Assembly: GCA_026724425.1 (NCBI GenBank) | Contig: JAIUCV010000351.1 | Location: forward strand, 372,001-436,000 | Reading direction: 5' to 3' | DNA from: Erythrophleum ivorense | Lineage: Eukaryota; Streptophyta; Magnoliopsida; Fabales; Fabaceae | Length of the DNA stretch: 64,000 bases | Part shown: in pieces, positions 23,971 through 36,809 of the stretch | How positions within the stretch are numbered: the first letter of the stretch is position 1 | Layout of the letters: the number at the start of each line of letters is the position of its first letter | Position numbers and translations under genes: made by a program | Notes under the pieces: model-generated | Databases searched by the model: none | What the model was told of the DNA's origin: nothing | The model's input: only the letters and a program-made list of their open reading frames with translations

Positions 23971-26900
23971 ATGAAGAAGCAGAAATCCCTGGGGACGAAG
24001 AACCCATTTGATTTTCTCTCAGAGGAGCTCGTCTTCACTATCCTCGACCACCTTGCTCCGAATCCACTCGACAAAAAGTCGTTTTCCTTAGTCTGCAAAT
24101 CTTTCTACGCAATCGAAGCCAAACATCGCCGAACCATTACGCCTCTTCGCTCCGAACTCCTTCCTTCGATCTTGAATCGATACCCATTTGTTACCCATGT
24201 CGATCTCTCTCTGTGCCCTCGAGTATCTGATAATTCCCTCCACTTCATAGCGAGCGCTTACAGAACCACGCTACAACGGATCGATCTCTCCAGGTCCAAG
24301 TTCTTCTCTGCCAATGGGTTGCTGAGTCTGGCTTTTAATTGCAAGAATTTGGTAGAGTTAGACTTATCTCATGCGACGGAGCTGAAAGACTCGGCGGCGT
24401 CTGCGGTGGCTCAAGCGAAGAATTTGGAGAAGCTGTGGTTGGCGAGATGTAAGCTAATAACGGACATGGGAGTTGGGTGTATAGCAGTTGGGTGTAGGAA
24501 GCTGAAATTGATTTGCTTGAAGTGGTGTTTGGGTGTGGGTGATTTAGGGGTGGACCTGATCGCTGTCAAGTGTAAGGAACTCCGTAGTTTGGATCTCTCT
24601 TATTTGCCTGTAAGCTTTCTTCTTCCTCTTCTCCAATTTTCTTTTAACTATATGCAATAGCAATATGTTCATATGTTTTAATCCTAAATCAATAGATAGC
24701 TTTTGAGGGGAGGGGGTTTTGGAATATTGAGCCGGGTTGAATTAAATGGCCTAGGTGTAACGCATGCTCGCTTTTACTAGTGGTACTAATGATTGTTGAT
24801 TGGAGAAGTCAGTAATGTGCTGCCGAGTCCGAAAGGATGTATACATGTTATATTTTTTTGAAGAACCCGATAGAACAAGTAATATGCCTTAATTCTGTTG
24901 ATTTATTAAACATTATTAATTAATAGTTCAATACCATACCTAAATAATTTTCAGTTGTTCTTTCAAAATTAAGTGGACTGAGTTTTTGGTAATATTCTTA
25001 CTTCCTCAGTTATTTCTAGGTAGTGATCTGGTGGGGATAAATAATATTACTTATATTGTTCATGTGTTGTATAGATCACAGACAAATGTCTGTCTTCGAT
25101 TGTTAAATTGCAATACCTTGAAGATTTCGTTCTCGAAGGATGCTTTGGCATTGATGACGACAGCCTTGATGTCTTCAAACAAGGGTGCACAACATTAAAG
25201 GTATATGTGGATGCTTGCTTAGCTTGTCCATTTCAGTTTATTGTTTGTCCAATAACGGCAAAGATAGGGCAAATATAGTGTCGTTATCCAATTTTAATTT
25301 AGGCAAGAGGTGGAGAATTTCAGCTTTAATTTATCAGTGATTTCCCGAATTCTGGAGATTAGGTTGAGTGTGAAAAAGGGAAGAAATTATTAATAATATA
25401 TTTTATTCCAGAGTCTGAAAGAAGTTTAATTTGATTCACATTAAAGGTGAACCTTCTATGCTGTTATTGGCAACATGTGATGTGATTGCATTAATCTATT
25501 TGTTTCATAATTTTTTCTGAACTGTCTTTTGTTATCTAACATATTCGTCAATGTTTCCTTCCACAGAAACTTGATATCTCAGGTTGTCAAAACATAAGCC
25601 ACATAGGTCTGTCTGCCCTAACAAGCCGTTCCAGATGTCTAGAGCAACTTACGTTATCAGATGGTTCTCCCGTAAGTCTCCTTCTCCACCTTTATATTTA
25701 AATACTTGAAGATTTCAACTTTAGCTAATTATTTAGAGTTGATGATTTAGGTGACACTTGCTCTTGCTGATGCTTTGAATAAACTTCCCATGCTGCAATC
25801 AATCATATTAGATGGCTGCCTGGTTACTCCCGCTGGATTAAGGGCCATTGGAAGTTCATGCATGTCGTTAAAAGAGCTGAGTTTAAGAAAATGTTTGGGA
25901 GTGACGGATGAAGCTCTCTCATTTCTTGTGTCGAAACACAGAGATTTGAGGAAGCTTGACATCACATGCTGCCGCAAGATAACTCATCTTTCAATTGCCA
26001 GCATTGTGAATTCATGCATAAGTCTCACTTCCCTCAGGATGGAATCATGTAACCTAGTTCCAAGAGAAGCATTTGTCTTGATTGGACAGCAATGCAATTC
26101 TCTTGAGGAGTTGGACCTAACGGATAATGAAATCGATGATGAAGGTTTTCCTCTTGCCTTACTCCTTTGGTATTATGAACTACCATATCAGTGGCCTTAC
26201 TTCTCTTTCTGCAGGTCTTAAGTCCATTTCTCGTTGTTCCAGACTCTCCAGTCTAAAACTAGGAATCTGCCTGAACATAACTGACAAAGGACTTACCCAT
26301 GTTGGCATGTCCTGCTCAAAGTTAAAGGAGCTAGATCTCTACAGGTTTGTGGTTCAAGTTTATAAGCTTTTGCGTTATCCTTATCCCCATCATATGATGA
26401 ATAATCTATGCGTTCTTTGGGGTATTTAATGATTGGTTTGGAGAAATTACAAGCTTAGCAATAGAGTAGACATACTGGCTAAGGGTAGGAGTGTGCAATT
26501 AACTGGAACTTTAGATTTTCATGCTCAGCTTGCTTTGGTATTCAAGCTTGTAACAAAGGCTTATGCTTGGCTCATTAACAAGGTGCAATCAATGCCCAGC
26601 GAAATGCATCTTCCTATATTTAGAAAACTATGTAACTTGTTACGTAATATCCTTGACATTAAACAATATCCTTTTGTATAAAATGGTATGTTAGCAGATT
26701 CATTTGAATGGTTTGAAGTTTGAATTTTTAAAAATAATAATTGGAATTATATTCGCATTACCAGATATAAGAAGCTGGCTCTGATAACATTTTGGTCTGG
26801 CTTGTTGATTAAATAAGTCACGACGGGTTTTAAGCTTAGGTTATTTAGTACTTGCCCCCGCTCTTTTAGAGCATCTTTGCTCTTTTCTTTAATAGCATCT

Positions 26901-28181
26901 GCTACTATGACACAAACAATCATATTATTTCTATTTTGAACATAAATATTGTAATTCTTAGTCACTAATGATTAGATTGTTTGTTCAGGTCTACAGGAAT
27001 AACAGATTTGGGCATTTCAGCAATTGCCTGTGGTTGCCCTAGCCTTGAGACGATTAATGTTGCTTATTGTACTGACATCACCGATGGTTCCTTAATCTCC
27101 TTGTCAAAATGTTCAGAGTTGAAAACACTGGAAATCCGTGGATGTCTTCTTGTCACATCTAATGGTCTAGCAGCTATTGCAACAAATTGTAAGCAACTAA
27201 GTCGTCTGGACATAAAGAAGTGTTACAAGATAGATGATAGCGGGATGATTCTACTTGCCCGTTGGTCCCAAAATCTAAGACAGGTTTTCTTTCTCATTTC
27301 TCAGGATTTCTGGAAACATAAACAATGCAAGAAGATTTCTCCTAGGACTCTAATGGAATGTCTTTCGCTTTGCAGATAAATTTGTCATACAGTTCAGTCA
27401 CAGATGTGGGGCTATTGTCACTTGCTAGCATCAGTTGCCTACACTCCTTTACTGTTCTGCACTTGCTGGGCGTAACCCCGAGAGGACTCGCTGCTGCCTT
27501 ATTGGCATTTGGAGGGCTAAGAAAAGTGAAGCTCCACCTTTCCATGAGATTGTTGCTACCCGAGCCTCTTATCAAACACATAGAAGCACGTGGCTGTGTG
27601 TTTGAATGGAGGAATAAAGTGTTTCAGGTATATGAATGTTCTGGTTCCTCTCTCAAGATGATGTGAAATTTAAATCAGTTTTGTCAAACTTGTTGGTACC
27701 GACAAATTTTTTTTGGTTAAACAAAAGAGGAGATTCTATAATCTGTAACAGTAGACTTGCATGCATGATTATCATACATGTTTAACCGAAGTGCCAAACT
27801 TAAGGAGTGGGGATTAAGGTTCAATTAAACTAGGTTAAATAATACCAAAGGGGTTAGTTCAGTTGGTAACAAGAGATTGTATCTCTCTGTACCGTTGTAG
27901 GTTTGATTCCTTTTGGGGTAGCACTCTTGGACGAATCTCAAATGCAACAAACTGACGTGAGAGAAGTGTGTCCTTCCAAATCACCTAGGGAGAAAATTAG
28001 ACTTGACAAAGAACACTCCTAACTTTGATACTGTAGAGCAAAAAAAAACTAGGTTAAAAATGTTATTTAATTATTGGTAATTTTGATCTTGTTATAATGA
28101 TTGTTGTTGTGCAATTGGCAGGCTGAGTTGGACCCCAAGTGTTGGAAATTACAGTTGGAGGATCTAATGCAAGTTGTTTGA
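23971..28181 (+). CDS. RAE1: F-box/LRR-repeat protein (RAE1/FBL3-like, At5g01720 type)
   Basis: Substrate receptor of an SCF ubiquitin ligase. Eight exons join in frame: 23971-24609, 25075-25200, 25567-25671, 25751-26144, 26215-26344, 26989-27283, 27376-27627 and 28122-28181 (TGA). They give 666 residues, about the length I recall for the Arabidopsis protein. All introns are GT-AG. The F-box spans about residues 12-55 (PFDFLSEELVFTILDHL, FSLVCKSFY). About 18-20 cysteine-containing LRRs follow, for example ITDMGVGCIAVGCRKL, LRKLDITCCRKITHLS and LEELDLTDNEIDDEG. The C-terminus ends KCWKLQLEDLMQVV. In Arabidopsis, RAE1 targets the aluminium-response factor STOP1; conservation of that role here is inferred. 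The last intron carries a SINE (27840-28045). Confidence 0.95.
27840..28045 (+). mobile_element. tRNA-derived SINE in the last intron of the F-box gene
   Basis: An A-box-like promoter (tagttcagttgg, 27855-27866) and a B-box-like promoter (ggtttgattcc, 27900-27910) sit at tRNA spacing. About 130 bases of non-tRNA body and a short A-rich tail follow. The insert is flanked by identical 13-base direct repeats, aaactaggttaaa at 27827-27839 and 28046-28058, the expected target-site duplication. Total insert is about 206 bp. Confidence 0.88.
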
Positions 28182-29061
28182 GTTGAGAAAGGTTACGAAA
28201 TACAAGTTGTTTAAGCCGATTTCTTCGATCCTCTCTTTGCCCCTCAAGAATCCCCACTCCCCGGGAAAACAAAGCAAAATGGAAAAGCCAAAACTGTATA
28301 TATCTATATATATATATATATATATATTTTATGTACTCTTGGTAACAAGTCATTGTTGTTGCCTTTTAGTAAGAACGCTGAAGCAACAAGAGGTATTTTA
28401 GGAACTTTGTGACTGTTGAGACACATCAACAATGGTAGATGTTTCATATATCTTTGCCACTCCCGTTGATAATCTATTTGTGGTCAGATTAGCTGTCCGT
28501 CTGTTTACTTTACACTGTTTTTTTTTCCTTTAAATATAATGCTAGTTAGTATTAACCCTGCACTGAGGCAATGAGATTTGCCCTCTTGGAATTGCTTCCT
28601 GGAAATCCTTACCCCTTCGATAAAATGCAAGTGTAATTATATAGAAATTTGTTATTTGATTCTTTAATAAAAGTGAGGTTTTTTTTATAGTTAAATATTA
28701 TAGGATTGACTATTTCAAATTTTTTTAAGCATATTATATTTTTATAAAAGAATTTCATAACAAGTATTAGCAAATTTTAGTTGAGGTTTTTCCTTACCTT
28801 TTCCTTTCTCCAAATCTTCACACCCGCAATAACTGCTGATTATATATTTTGAGAAATTTTTGTATAGGCCTAAAGGTAAATTAAACAGATAAAAAATAAT
28901 TACATGCACATATCAAAAGTAAGGTTAACTAAAAATTAACATATGCATGTGATTGTTTTTTACTGAGTTAATCTACTAAAAAAATAAAAAACTAAGTTTA
29001 TACAATAGAAAGGCCTCTATAACTTGGGTTGATGGTTGCACATTAACAAAAATTGTGGAAT
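28182..29061. other. F-box gene 3' UTR and intergenic sequence
   Basis: An AT dinucleotide run lies at about 28298-28327 within the probable 3' UTR. The rest is AT-rich without a recognised feature. Confidence 0.4.
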
Positions 29062-29399
29062 AGCACAGTTCATTCTGATATTAAAGGGTACATGTTGCAA
29101 ATTTTTTATTGGACTAAACATAGCTCGTTGAAACAACCCTCTAGCTATATGTGGAACCAGATTTCCGGGAAAAAAAAACTACAATTTTTATATATTTACT
29201 ATTAGGTGTTTTACTAAAATTATTATATGTAGCACAGTTCATTCTGATATTAAAGGGTACATGTTGCAAATTTTTTATTGGACTAAACATAGCTCGTTGA
29301 AACAACCCTCTAGCTATATGTGGAACCAGATTTCCGGGAAAAAAAAACTACAATTTTTATATATTTACTATTAGGTGTTTTACTAAAATTATTATATGT
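29062..29399. repeat. Perfect tandem duplication, 2 x 169 bp
   Basis: Bases 29062-29230 and 29231-29399 read the same throughout, including a nine-A run in each copy, starting agcacagttcattctg and ending attattatatgt. No coding capacity. Identity this complete implies a very recent duplication or an assembly effect. Confidence 0.95.
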
Positions 29400-29514
29400 A
29401 AATGATTTTTTTTTTTGGGAAAAAGACTAACATTATGATGCTAAGACATAAAAAGAAGATTTACATATTATATTTGCTGAAAGGTCAAAAGTAGGAATAG
29501 AAAAAGAACAATGC

Positions 29515-29586
29515 AGGTCCTACCGGGAGTCGAACCCAGGTCGCTGGATTCAAAGTCCAGAGTGCTAACCACTACACCATAGAACC
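29515..29586 (-). tRNA. tRNA-Gln (anticodon UUG)
   Basis: The minus strand is a 72-nt tRNA: acceptor ggttcta pairing with taggacc, D-arm with tggtgtagtgg (A box), anticodon loop ctttgaa with TTG (plus 29551-29553), T-arm ggttcgactcc (B box). All stems pair, there is no intron and CCA is not encoded. A T5 run on the minus strand (plus 29501-29505) serves as the Pol III terminator. Confidence 0.97.
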
Positions 29587-30990
29587 AACGGCTGAGGGGA
29601 TGGTTTTAATTTATGTTATTTTACATTTTTGGCACTGATTTATCTTGCCACTTGCATCAAAATCATTCCCTTGGATAAGGTCTAAAAATTTGGGAGCGAA
29701 AAAAAAAATAAATAAATGGCCAAAATATTTATTTTATGGATAGTCATAGAATCTATTTATTTGGGTTTGAGAATAACAATTTTTATGAGTGTTTTAAGTA
29801 TCTGATATGAATTTAGGTAGTGTGATAATTACTTAACTCAATACTAGTAGTGTATAAATATTTATTTTTTTTATATTAACCAATATAATATATCATAGAA
29901 AAGTAAAGGAAAATATCATTCAAATAATATTTTATGAGTTTTGAATGATATTGATAGTTATTTAAGAGATTTTATTTTTTGTTATGATTTTATTAAAAAT
30001 AAATTTTATGTAAACAAAATTTAACTTGGGAAAAATATGTTTATTTTAAAATCTTTTTTGATAAATAAGTTTGGGTTTAAAAATTCAAGATTCAATAGAA
30101 ATATAAATTTTTTTATTCACTAAATATAAATTTGAGGACGGATACTGTAATATCTTATTTAAGATTTTTTTTTTGAAAAAAAAAAAGATAAGGCTAGATG
30201 AAATTGAAATATATTAAATCCTTCTTCCAACACTTAAATTTGAAAAAGAAAAAGATACAAAGATTATTCTCCTTTTATCTTTGAAAGTTAGTATATCAAG
30301 GGAGAGGAAGAAAACCACAAAAATAAAATAAAATAAAAGAAAGAAACTTCTAAAGTTATTTACTTAGTTCAAAAATAAGATTTAAAAAACTTTCCAATAA
30401 AATAGGGAGAGATGTTTGTAGAATAGTAAAACAGAAATGGGTCACATAATCGGACAGAGAACGCCATCCAATAACATTTCTTCCTCAACTCCCAGCCGCC
30501 TCTCTCCTTCTTCTCGTGATTTTCAGTATTATTACCTAATGGAGTAAACTTTGGTAAATATTTTTCAGAAAGATATAGTACAATTTCTTCAAAAAAATGT
30601 ATTTATTATTATTTATTGCAAAATTTAATAAGAAATATTTAAAAATTTTATCTAAATTTTGTTCAACAATTATTAAATATTTGCTATCACTTATATAGAT
30701 ATATATAATAATTTAATATTATATTATTGATTTTTCTTTAAAAAATTATTCACATGTATAATTTTATTAATTGATTGCAAATATTTAACAATTACAAATA
30801 AGTTTTGGATTAAACTTAAGTTTACTTCCTTAAATATTTACTATCGTGTTGTTTAGTTAATAAACATGTGATATATAAACTTTTTTATGAAATATTTATG
30901 TCGAACTGAAAAATATATTAACTTATTAAATTTTATTAAAAATGTTAATAATAGATATAGAAAAAATGTGGAAATTTATTTTCTTCGCGA
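29587..30990. other. Intergenic, AT-rich
   Basis: No gene or clear repeat structure recognised. A less AT-rich patch lies at 30430-30530. The WRKY promoter follows. Confidence 0.35.
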
Positions 30991-30995
30991 GTCCA

Positions 30996-31040
30996 GTCAA
31001 ACCCACAAGGGTTGACTCAAAAATGGTATTCCACGGTCAA
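30996..31040 (+). promoter_or_regulatory. Three W-boxes upstream of the WRKY33-like gene
   Basis: Perfect TTGACY cores lie at 30995-31000 (as agtcaa, reverse), 31012-31017 (ttgact, forward) and 31035-31040 (ggtcaa, reverse), 200-245 bp before the ATG. WRKY proteins bind this core, and Arabidopsis WRKY33 is known to control its own promoter through W-boxes. Self-regulation here is inferred. Confidence 0.75.
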
Positions 31041-31239
31041 ACCTGCCTCTAGCTTCTCAGAAGCAGCTCCCAGGACTTTGATAGGCAAGGCTCACAATGA
31101 AATCAAATACCTGATCAATTTCCTTCTTCTTCTCATGCTCTCTCTCTCTGTCCCCTTATATTACTTCTTCCCCATCTCTCCCAATTCAAATTCAAACCCT
31201 AATTAACCTTCTCTTTTCTCTTTCACAGACTGCATAACC

Positions 31240-34200
31240 ATGAACAATATAAACTGGGGAATTTCTGAACTTAAAACTATTGATCAAGTTGGACTTGAAG
31301 ATTTTGCTACATTCAACTCACACCCACCTCCTAATTCATCAACCCTCTCTTCTCCTTTTTATTCTTATTTGCCCTTTCCATCTTCAGAGTTCTTAAACTC
31401 TCCAAATGTAAAGTTACAACTTACAAACTCTCTCTTGCATTTGTTTTGTCTTTTAAAATTCAAATTTTATGATTACTAATTATGGATTTTTCTTGTTTTT
31501 GTATATTGGCTCTTCAGATTCTTTCATCTCCTACTTCTGATCAGGCTTTTGCTGCTCAGAATTACAGCTGGAGAAGCACTTCAAGCGAGGATCAACAACG
31601 TAACAAGGAGGAGGAAATCAATTACTCTGACCTTTCTTTTCAATATACTCCATCCATATTTCAAGGGGTACGTTCCACTTTCTCGGTTGCATATGAAACA
31701 TCGATACTTTACAACAGAGTCCTCACTTTAAATTATAATTGAACATTATATTTTTGCCGTACCATTTTGTTTATAATAATGTTGTATCCAATATAAGTAT
31801 TTGTGATTTGTTCTCCCTGCCGTTTTTTGCATATTATTAGGACAAGTTTAAAATTTGCTATTGCTGTGTGGGGTTTGTGGGATCAGTTTATAAACCCTTT
31901 TTAAACGACCTTTTGAATTGTCATCTTCTTCTTGTTCTTTTCTTTTTGTTTTGTCCCTTTTTTTTTTCATGGTGCACGGACCGTTTGTGTAGTTAAAACA
32001 AGGTGAAGTACTTAACCATTTAAAAAAAAAAAAAAACTGTGCTGCATAGATACGAGTATGATTTACTCATACTCAACAAAAGTGAGGTATGAAAATTTTT
32101 TCAAAATATAAAATATCAGGATGGTTATGACAATATATAAATATATATGTGAGTGTGTTCTGTAATATATAATCAATTTCAAATTTTTAAAATGAGCTTG
32201 ACGTTGATATAACTTTATTAAAAATAAATCAAAATAAATATGATATCAAAGTTATGCATGCAACTTTGTGCTAATTAGTTTTTATATTATTGTTGTTAAA
32301 TTAATAAGACTAAATTTTAAATCTGAGTAAAAAAATTTATAAACATACTTAAAATTTACTTAAAATGCATTTAAATCAAAATTTTTATAAAAAAAATTAC
32401 ATGATACGTACTTTGAAACATCTAACTATCCAATACATACAGGTGCGGCTTGAATGTCATGCTTCTTAAGTATGTCGTGCTTTAAGATGATCTATTTTGT
32501 CATATTTATTCAAGCAATTGATACAAAAGAAAATTTTTCGATTGCACGAAGAGTCTGTAGAGAGACCAAGCTTCACTATCAACTCTGAATAATAGAACTT
32601 GCATTGAAGAAACCTTGAGCCAAAATATCTTCAAAAGAATTTTAGCTGTAGAATTATAAGGAAATTTTTTGGTATTCTCTCTTTCTTACTGTTATATAGA
32701 CATACATAAAACTAAGTGCAACATTTTGTAAATTTTAGGATTTGAAATTTTCTTTTGCTTCCTATTCTAATTAAATAGGATTTTTTTTCAATAATTATCT
32801 CATCTATTATGTATACTCTTGATGTTATTAAAGAATATAATAATATTTCATTTAAATTAAAATTCATTTATTTGATTAAATCAAATTCTCTGGTTTAATT
32901 ATCAAATAATAAATTAAATAATCTCCTAAAACAGATTAAAACATTTGCCAGTGTGACCTCATATATAGGTTCAATATTAAGTTGATAATAGTCAAACCAA
33001 TTTATTAATCAAAGCTGCCTCTAATAACACTCCTCATCGTTTGGATAACATGTAGTATAATCTTTTACTCTCAAGAATCTTTAGAAGAATAATATAATAT
33101 TTTTTTCCATCATTTTAGTTTTAGGTTAATATCAAAGTATAATATAACTATCAAACGCTAACTAAACACCATCTATATTTCTAGTTAATTATAATTAACT
33201 AATAAATGACTCAGAAAACTTTTTTCTTCATTCATTCCGCTGTCCTAGTAGAGGTCTTAATTTTGTTGTTATAATCATAGAGCTCAAACTCATTCCCAAA
33301 AGTTGATGGATTCCGTCTTAATCAACTATTAATTCTACACGTATTTAGCATACCCAATATCCGTTTGACTAGCACACTTGGGCTTTAAGTGCTTAGAATC
33401 AAAATACAATAAATGACTTGTTAATTAGTATAATAATCTCATGTGGAAGGAAACTGTTACACTATTCTTTATAAGAATATCCTATTGATGGTTTAAAAGT
33501 AACATTAATTATTAAAAATTTTTAATTGAGTTAGTTCAATTACATGTAGATATGTATCATCTGTATATGTAATTTAATAAATGAAATCTATTAATCTCCA
33601 TCTAGCAGAGGCTATCAAATATACATTAATTAAATATTAAATATGACAATAAAACAATAAATCCCACACTATTTATCAAAATAAATTGATTATAATGTGC
33701 TTGAGTTATTATATGATAAATTAGATCTTGGGCATAACTATTTATTCCCAGCATACCGAGGTATATGTTTCTATGTTTTTACAAACTGTAAACCCCAGGC
33801 GTAATATATTAATGTTTTGAAGTTTCTTTATTGATTGGATTTGTGTGTAAATTCTTGTTCCACTTGAACACCAGGAACCACTAAAGAAACAAGACACATG
33901 GAAATTCAAAGAACCCATAAAAGACCAAACCAATCTGTCATCAATTCAGAATTTTTCCTCATCAGAAATGGAAGCAACAAAGCCAAAAATGCAGGGCAAT
34001 TTAGTTTCTGAGTCTGCTGTACAGAGGAGATCAGAAGATGGGTATAAGTGGAGAAAATATGGTGAAAAACAAGTGAAAGGAAGTGAGAATCCTCGCAGTT
34101 ATTACAAGTGCACGAATCCAAATTGCTTTATGAAGAAGAAGGTAGAGAGGAATTTGGAAGGTCAAATTACTGAAATAGTATATAATGGAAGCCATAACCA

Positions 34201-36355
34201 TCCAAAACCTCAGCCTTGTAGGAGAACAAGTTTTCCATCAATATCATCACAGCATTCTACGTCTTGTACCATCTCTGGGGTTTCTGATCAATCAGTTGTC
34301 ATATTGGGGAATCCACAAATAATGGAGGGTGTCTCCAAGCAAGAAGATTCTTCAGCTTCTGCTGGAGAAGAAGACTTTGGGCAAACATCACAAACAAGTT
34401 ATTCTGGGGCAGATGAGAATGATTTTGGACCTGAGGGCAAAAGATGGTGAGAATTTTTTATAAAAATAGAAAAATATAAACCAAATGTGTTTGGTACAGT
34501 TTAGAAAAAAAATATTTTATCAAAAGCATTTTGTAAAAATAGATAACAGAAAAACTCTAAAAGATGTTAATAATCGATGATATTTTTGTAATTTTGCAAG
34601 AAAGTGTACACCCGCAAAACAAACGTATTTTTTAAATAATGATAATGTGCAAATGAAAATTGAAAATGAAAACCCACAATGTTTATACAATTTACAAATA
34701 AAATGTAGCCTTCAGTTGTCAAGTGTATACAAAGAGTAATTTCTAACTCAAAATTTTAAGTTTTTAAATAAAAGACTGTGAAAACTTTTATTATAATTTT
34801 TAATAGTAAGATTAGTACATCAAGGCCAAGTGGCCTGATTTATCTATATAACATGAATTTGAATAGTGGTTTGGTTTAAATTTGTAGTAATTGTGACTCA
34901 TAATTGTTGCAGGAAGGGAGAGAATAATGAGATTGATGGGAGCAGAACAGTGAGAGAACCTAGAGTTGTAGTACTAACAACAAGTGAGATTGACATACTT
35001 GATGATGGGTATAGGTGGAGGAAATATGGGCAGAAAGTAGTTAAAGGAAATCCAAACCCAAGGTATGTAACTCATGCACGTATAATTAAAGACCTTCTAA
35101 TTAATGGATCCTTTGCCATGAGAAGCTGTATGGTTCTTACTGTTACTAATGTCTATAGATGTATTTGTAGGTTAAGCAGGGTTATGAGTATATTTGATCA
35201 AATTAACTAAATCTATGCCCACTCAACTTTAAAGCCAGTGTCTTTGGCTGTTGGGCTTGGCATTCTCATATTTAAGTAAGATCATAGAATAAATTTAAAT
35301 ATATATCTTTTTAATTTGCTCTTTTAAATTTTGATATTTTTTACTTTAATAATCCAAAGTGTATTTCATTTTCTATAAACTCCCAAGATTGGGTCTATTA
35401 GCAGAAATTGTTGAGTGACCTAACTAAAAGCTGACAAAGTTATTAAAGACGTAATTGTGACTGAAACATGAAAAAAAACAGAAGTAACAAGATTCTTGAT
35501 TTTGTTGGAATACACCATTTTGGTGCTCCTCTTCTTCTTTTTTTCTCAATGTGTCAATCACAACTAAGCATTTAACAGTTATTTAATTTTTTATTATGTG
35601 GCATAAATATGCTTGCGAATAGACTTAATATGAGGATTTTATTGAAAACGAAATACATTGTGAAAAATGAAATAAAACTGTCAAAATTTAGAGAACCATT
35701 TTGAGAGAGTGCATATCTTTCAAGCATCAAGATATCAGTTCACTTAAAATCATATTTATATGAAAATAAACATTGGCCCAGTTCAAGCTTTACCCACTAG
35801 CTTGGCTCATTACTAACCTTTAATTATGGGTCTATGTCAAATTGGACTTAGGCTTGGGCCCAAATCCAACACCTCTAAACCTATTGCACTTTAATCCAAG
35901 CCAAGATTGGCCTGGCCCAGCCCATAACAGGCATACACCAAACCCTAAAACTAGCTTATATAACTAGTTCAAATTCTCCAATCTGCAGGAGCTACTACAA
36001 GTGCACAGGACGAGGTTGCATGGTGAGAAAACACGTCGAGCGAGCTGCACATGATGCTAGAGCTGTGATCACAACTTACGAAGGGAAGCACAACCATGAT
36101 GTCCCTGCATCACGTTCACGTTATAACACAAACAGAACTGCATTGAATAGCACCAACACTATGCCTATAAGGCCCTCTGCTGTCCCCAACTATTCTAGCT
36201 TCACAAACTCTCTTTACAATGCAAGGCCTCCACCAACATATCAGAGTCCTCAACAACCATTTCCCCTACAGATGTTTCAGAGCCCCACTGCAAGTTTCGG
36301 GTCTTCATACGCCAATCATGCACAACATTCGGATGTTAACAAGTATGGACAGTAA
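31240..36355 (+). CDS. WRKY33: Group I WRKY transcription factor, WRKY33-like
   Basis: Nuclear DNA-binding protein for W-box promoters; WRKY33 in Arabidopsis controls defence and camalexin genes downstream of MPK3/6. Five exons, 31240-31407, 31518-31667, 33875-34446, 34913-35062 and 35989-36355 (TAA), join in frame to give 468 residues. All introns are GT-AG. The N-terminal part has Ser-Pro sites (SSPFYSY, LNSPN, LSSPTS) like the MAPK-target cluster of this clade. Domain 1 begins at residue 165 as WRKYGEK instead of WRKYGQK, with zinc ligands C185, C190, H213 and H215. Domain 2 has the standard WRKYGQK at 332, with C352, C357, H381 and H383, and is split at the conserved PR|SYYKC intron. The C-terminus is shorter than in Arabidopsis and lacks the terminal EEP/FDSF region. 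Identity rests on sequence plus the neighbouring CASPL gene. Confidence 0.93.
31668..33874 (+). other. Large (2.2 kb) WRKY33-like intron 2, possible retroelement debris
   Basis: This intron is far longer than its neighbours. Its middle (about 32440-33060) has less AT-rich sequence (caggtgcggcttgaatg..., cagtgtgacctcatatata) resembling fragments of LTR retrotransposons, but no ORF or paired LTR is visible. The retroelement reading is tentative. Confidence 0.35.
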
Positions 36356-36479
36356 CACCCATACGGAACGAGACAAATAATGCAGTGCTTAAGTATCATA
36401 TAAGGTCAGGGATGAAAAGAAGGACAAAGTCATTTCTGTCTAGCAACTTCTAAATTTAGAATCACAACAACACACTCAT

Positions 36480-36481
<2 letters not shown>

Positions 36482-36511
<30 letters not shown>
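36482..36511. repeat. (TA)n microsatellite in the WRKY33-like 3' UTR
   Basis: About 15 uninterrupted TA units follow the stop codon by about 130 bp. Likely length-polymorphic. Confidence 0.9.
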
Positions 36512-36514
<3 letters not shown>

Positions 36515-36809
36515 TTGTATAGCAAAATAGAAAGAAAGAATCTTGATTATTCGGTTAAGTAGGTCTTATTTCTTGTTACAATCTAAATATAGAAGATATA
36601 GAGAACGCGGTGACCAATGGATTTTGTCATTCTTTTGTTGTATTTATTTATTAGGAAAAGGTTTTTTTTTCTAATTTTTGAGGACAGTCTTGATACAGTC
36701 TTTTATTCACCAAATGTGTGCTTATATGTTGGAAATTTTTTGTATTCTTCTTCTGCTTCTCTGTTTATCAATGGTTATGCTGTTACCTGTTCCGCGCACT
36801 GTCCTTTAG

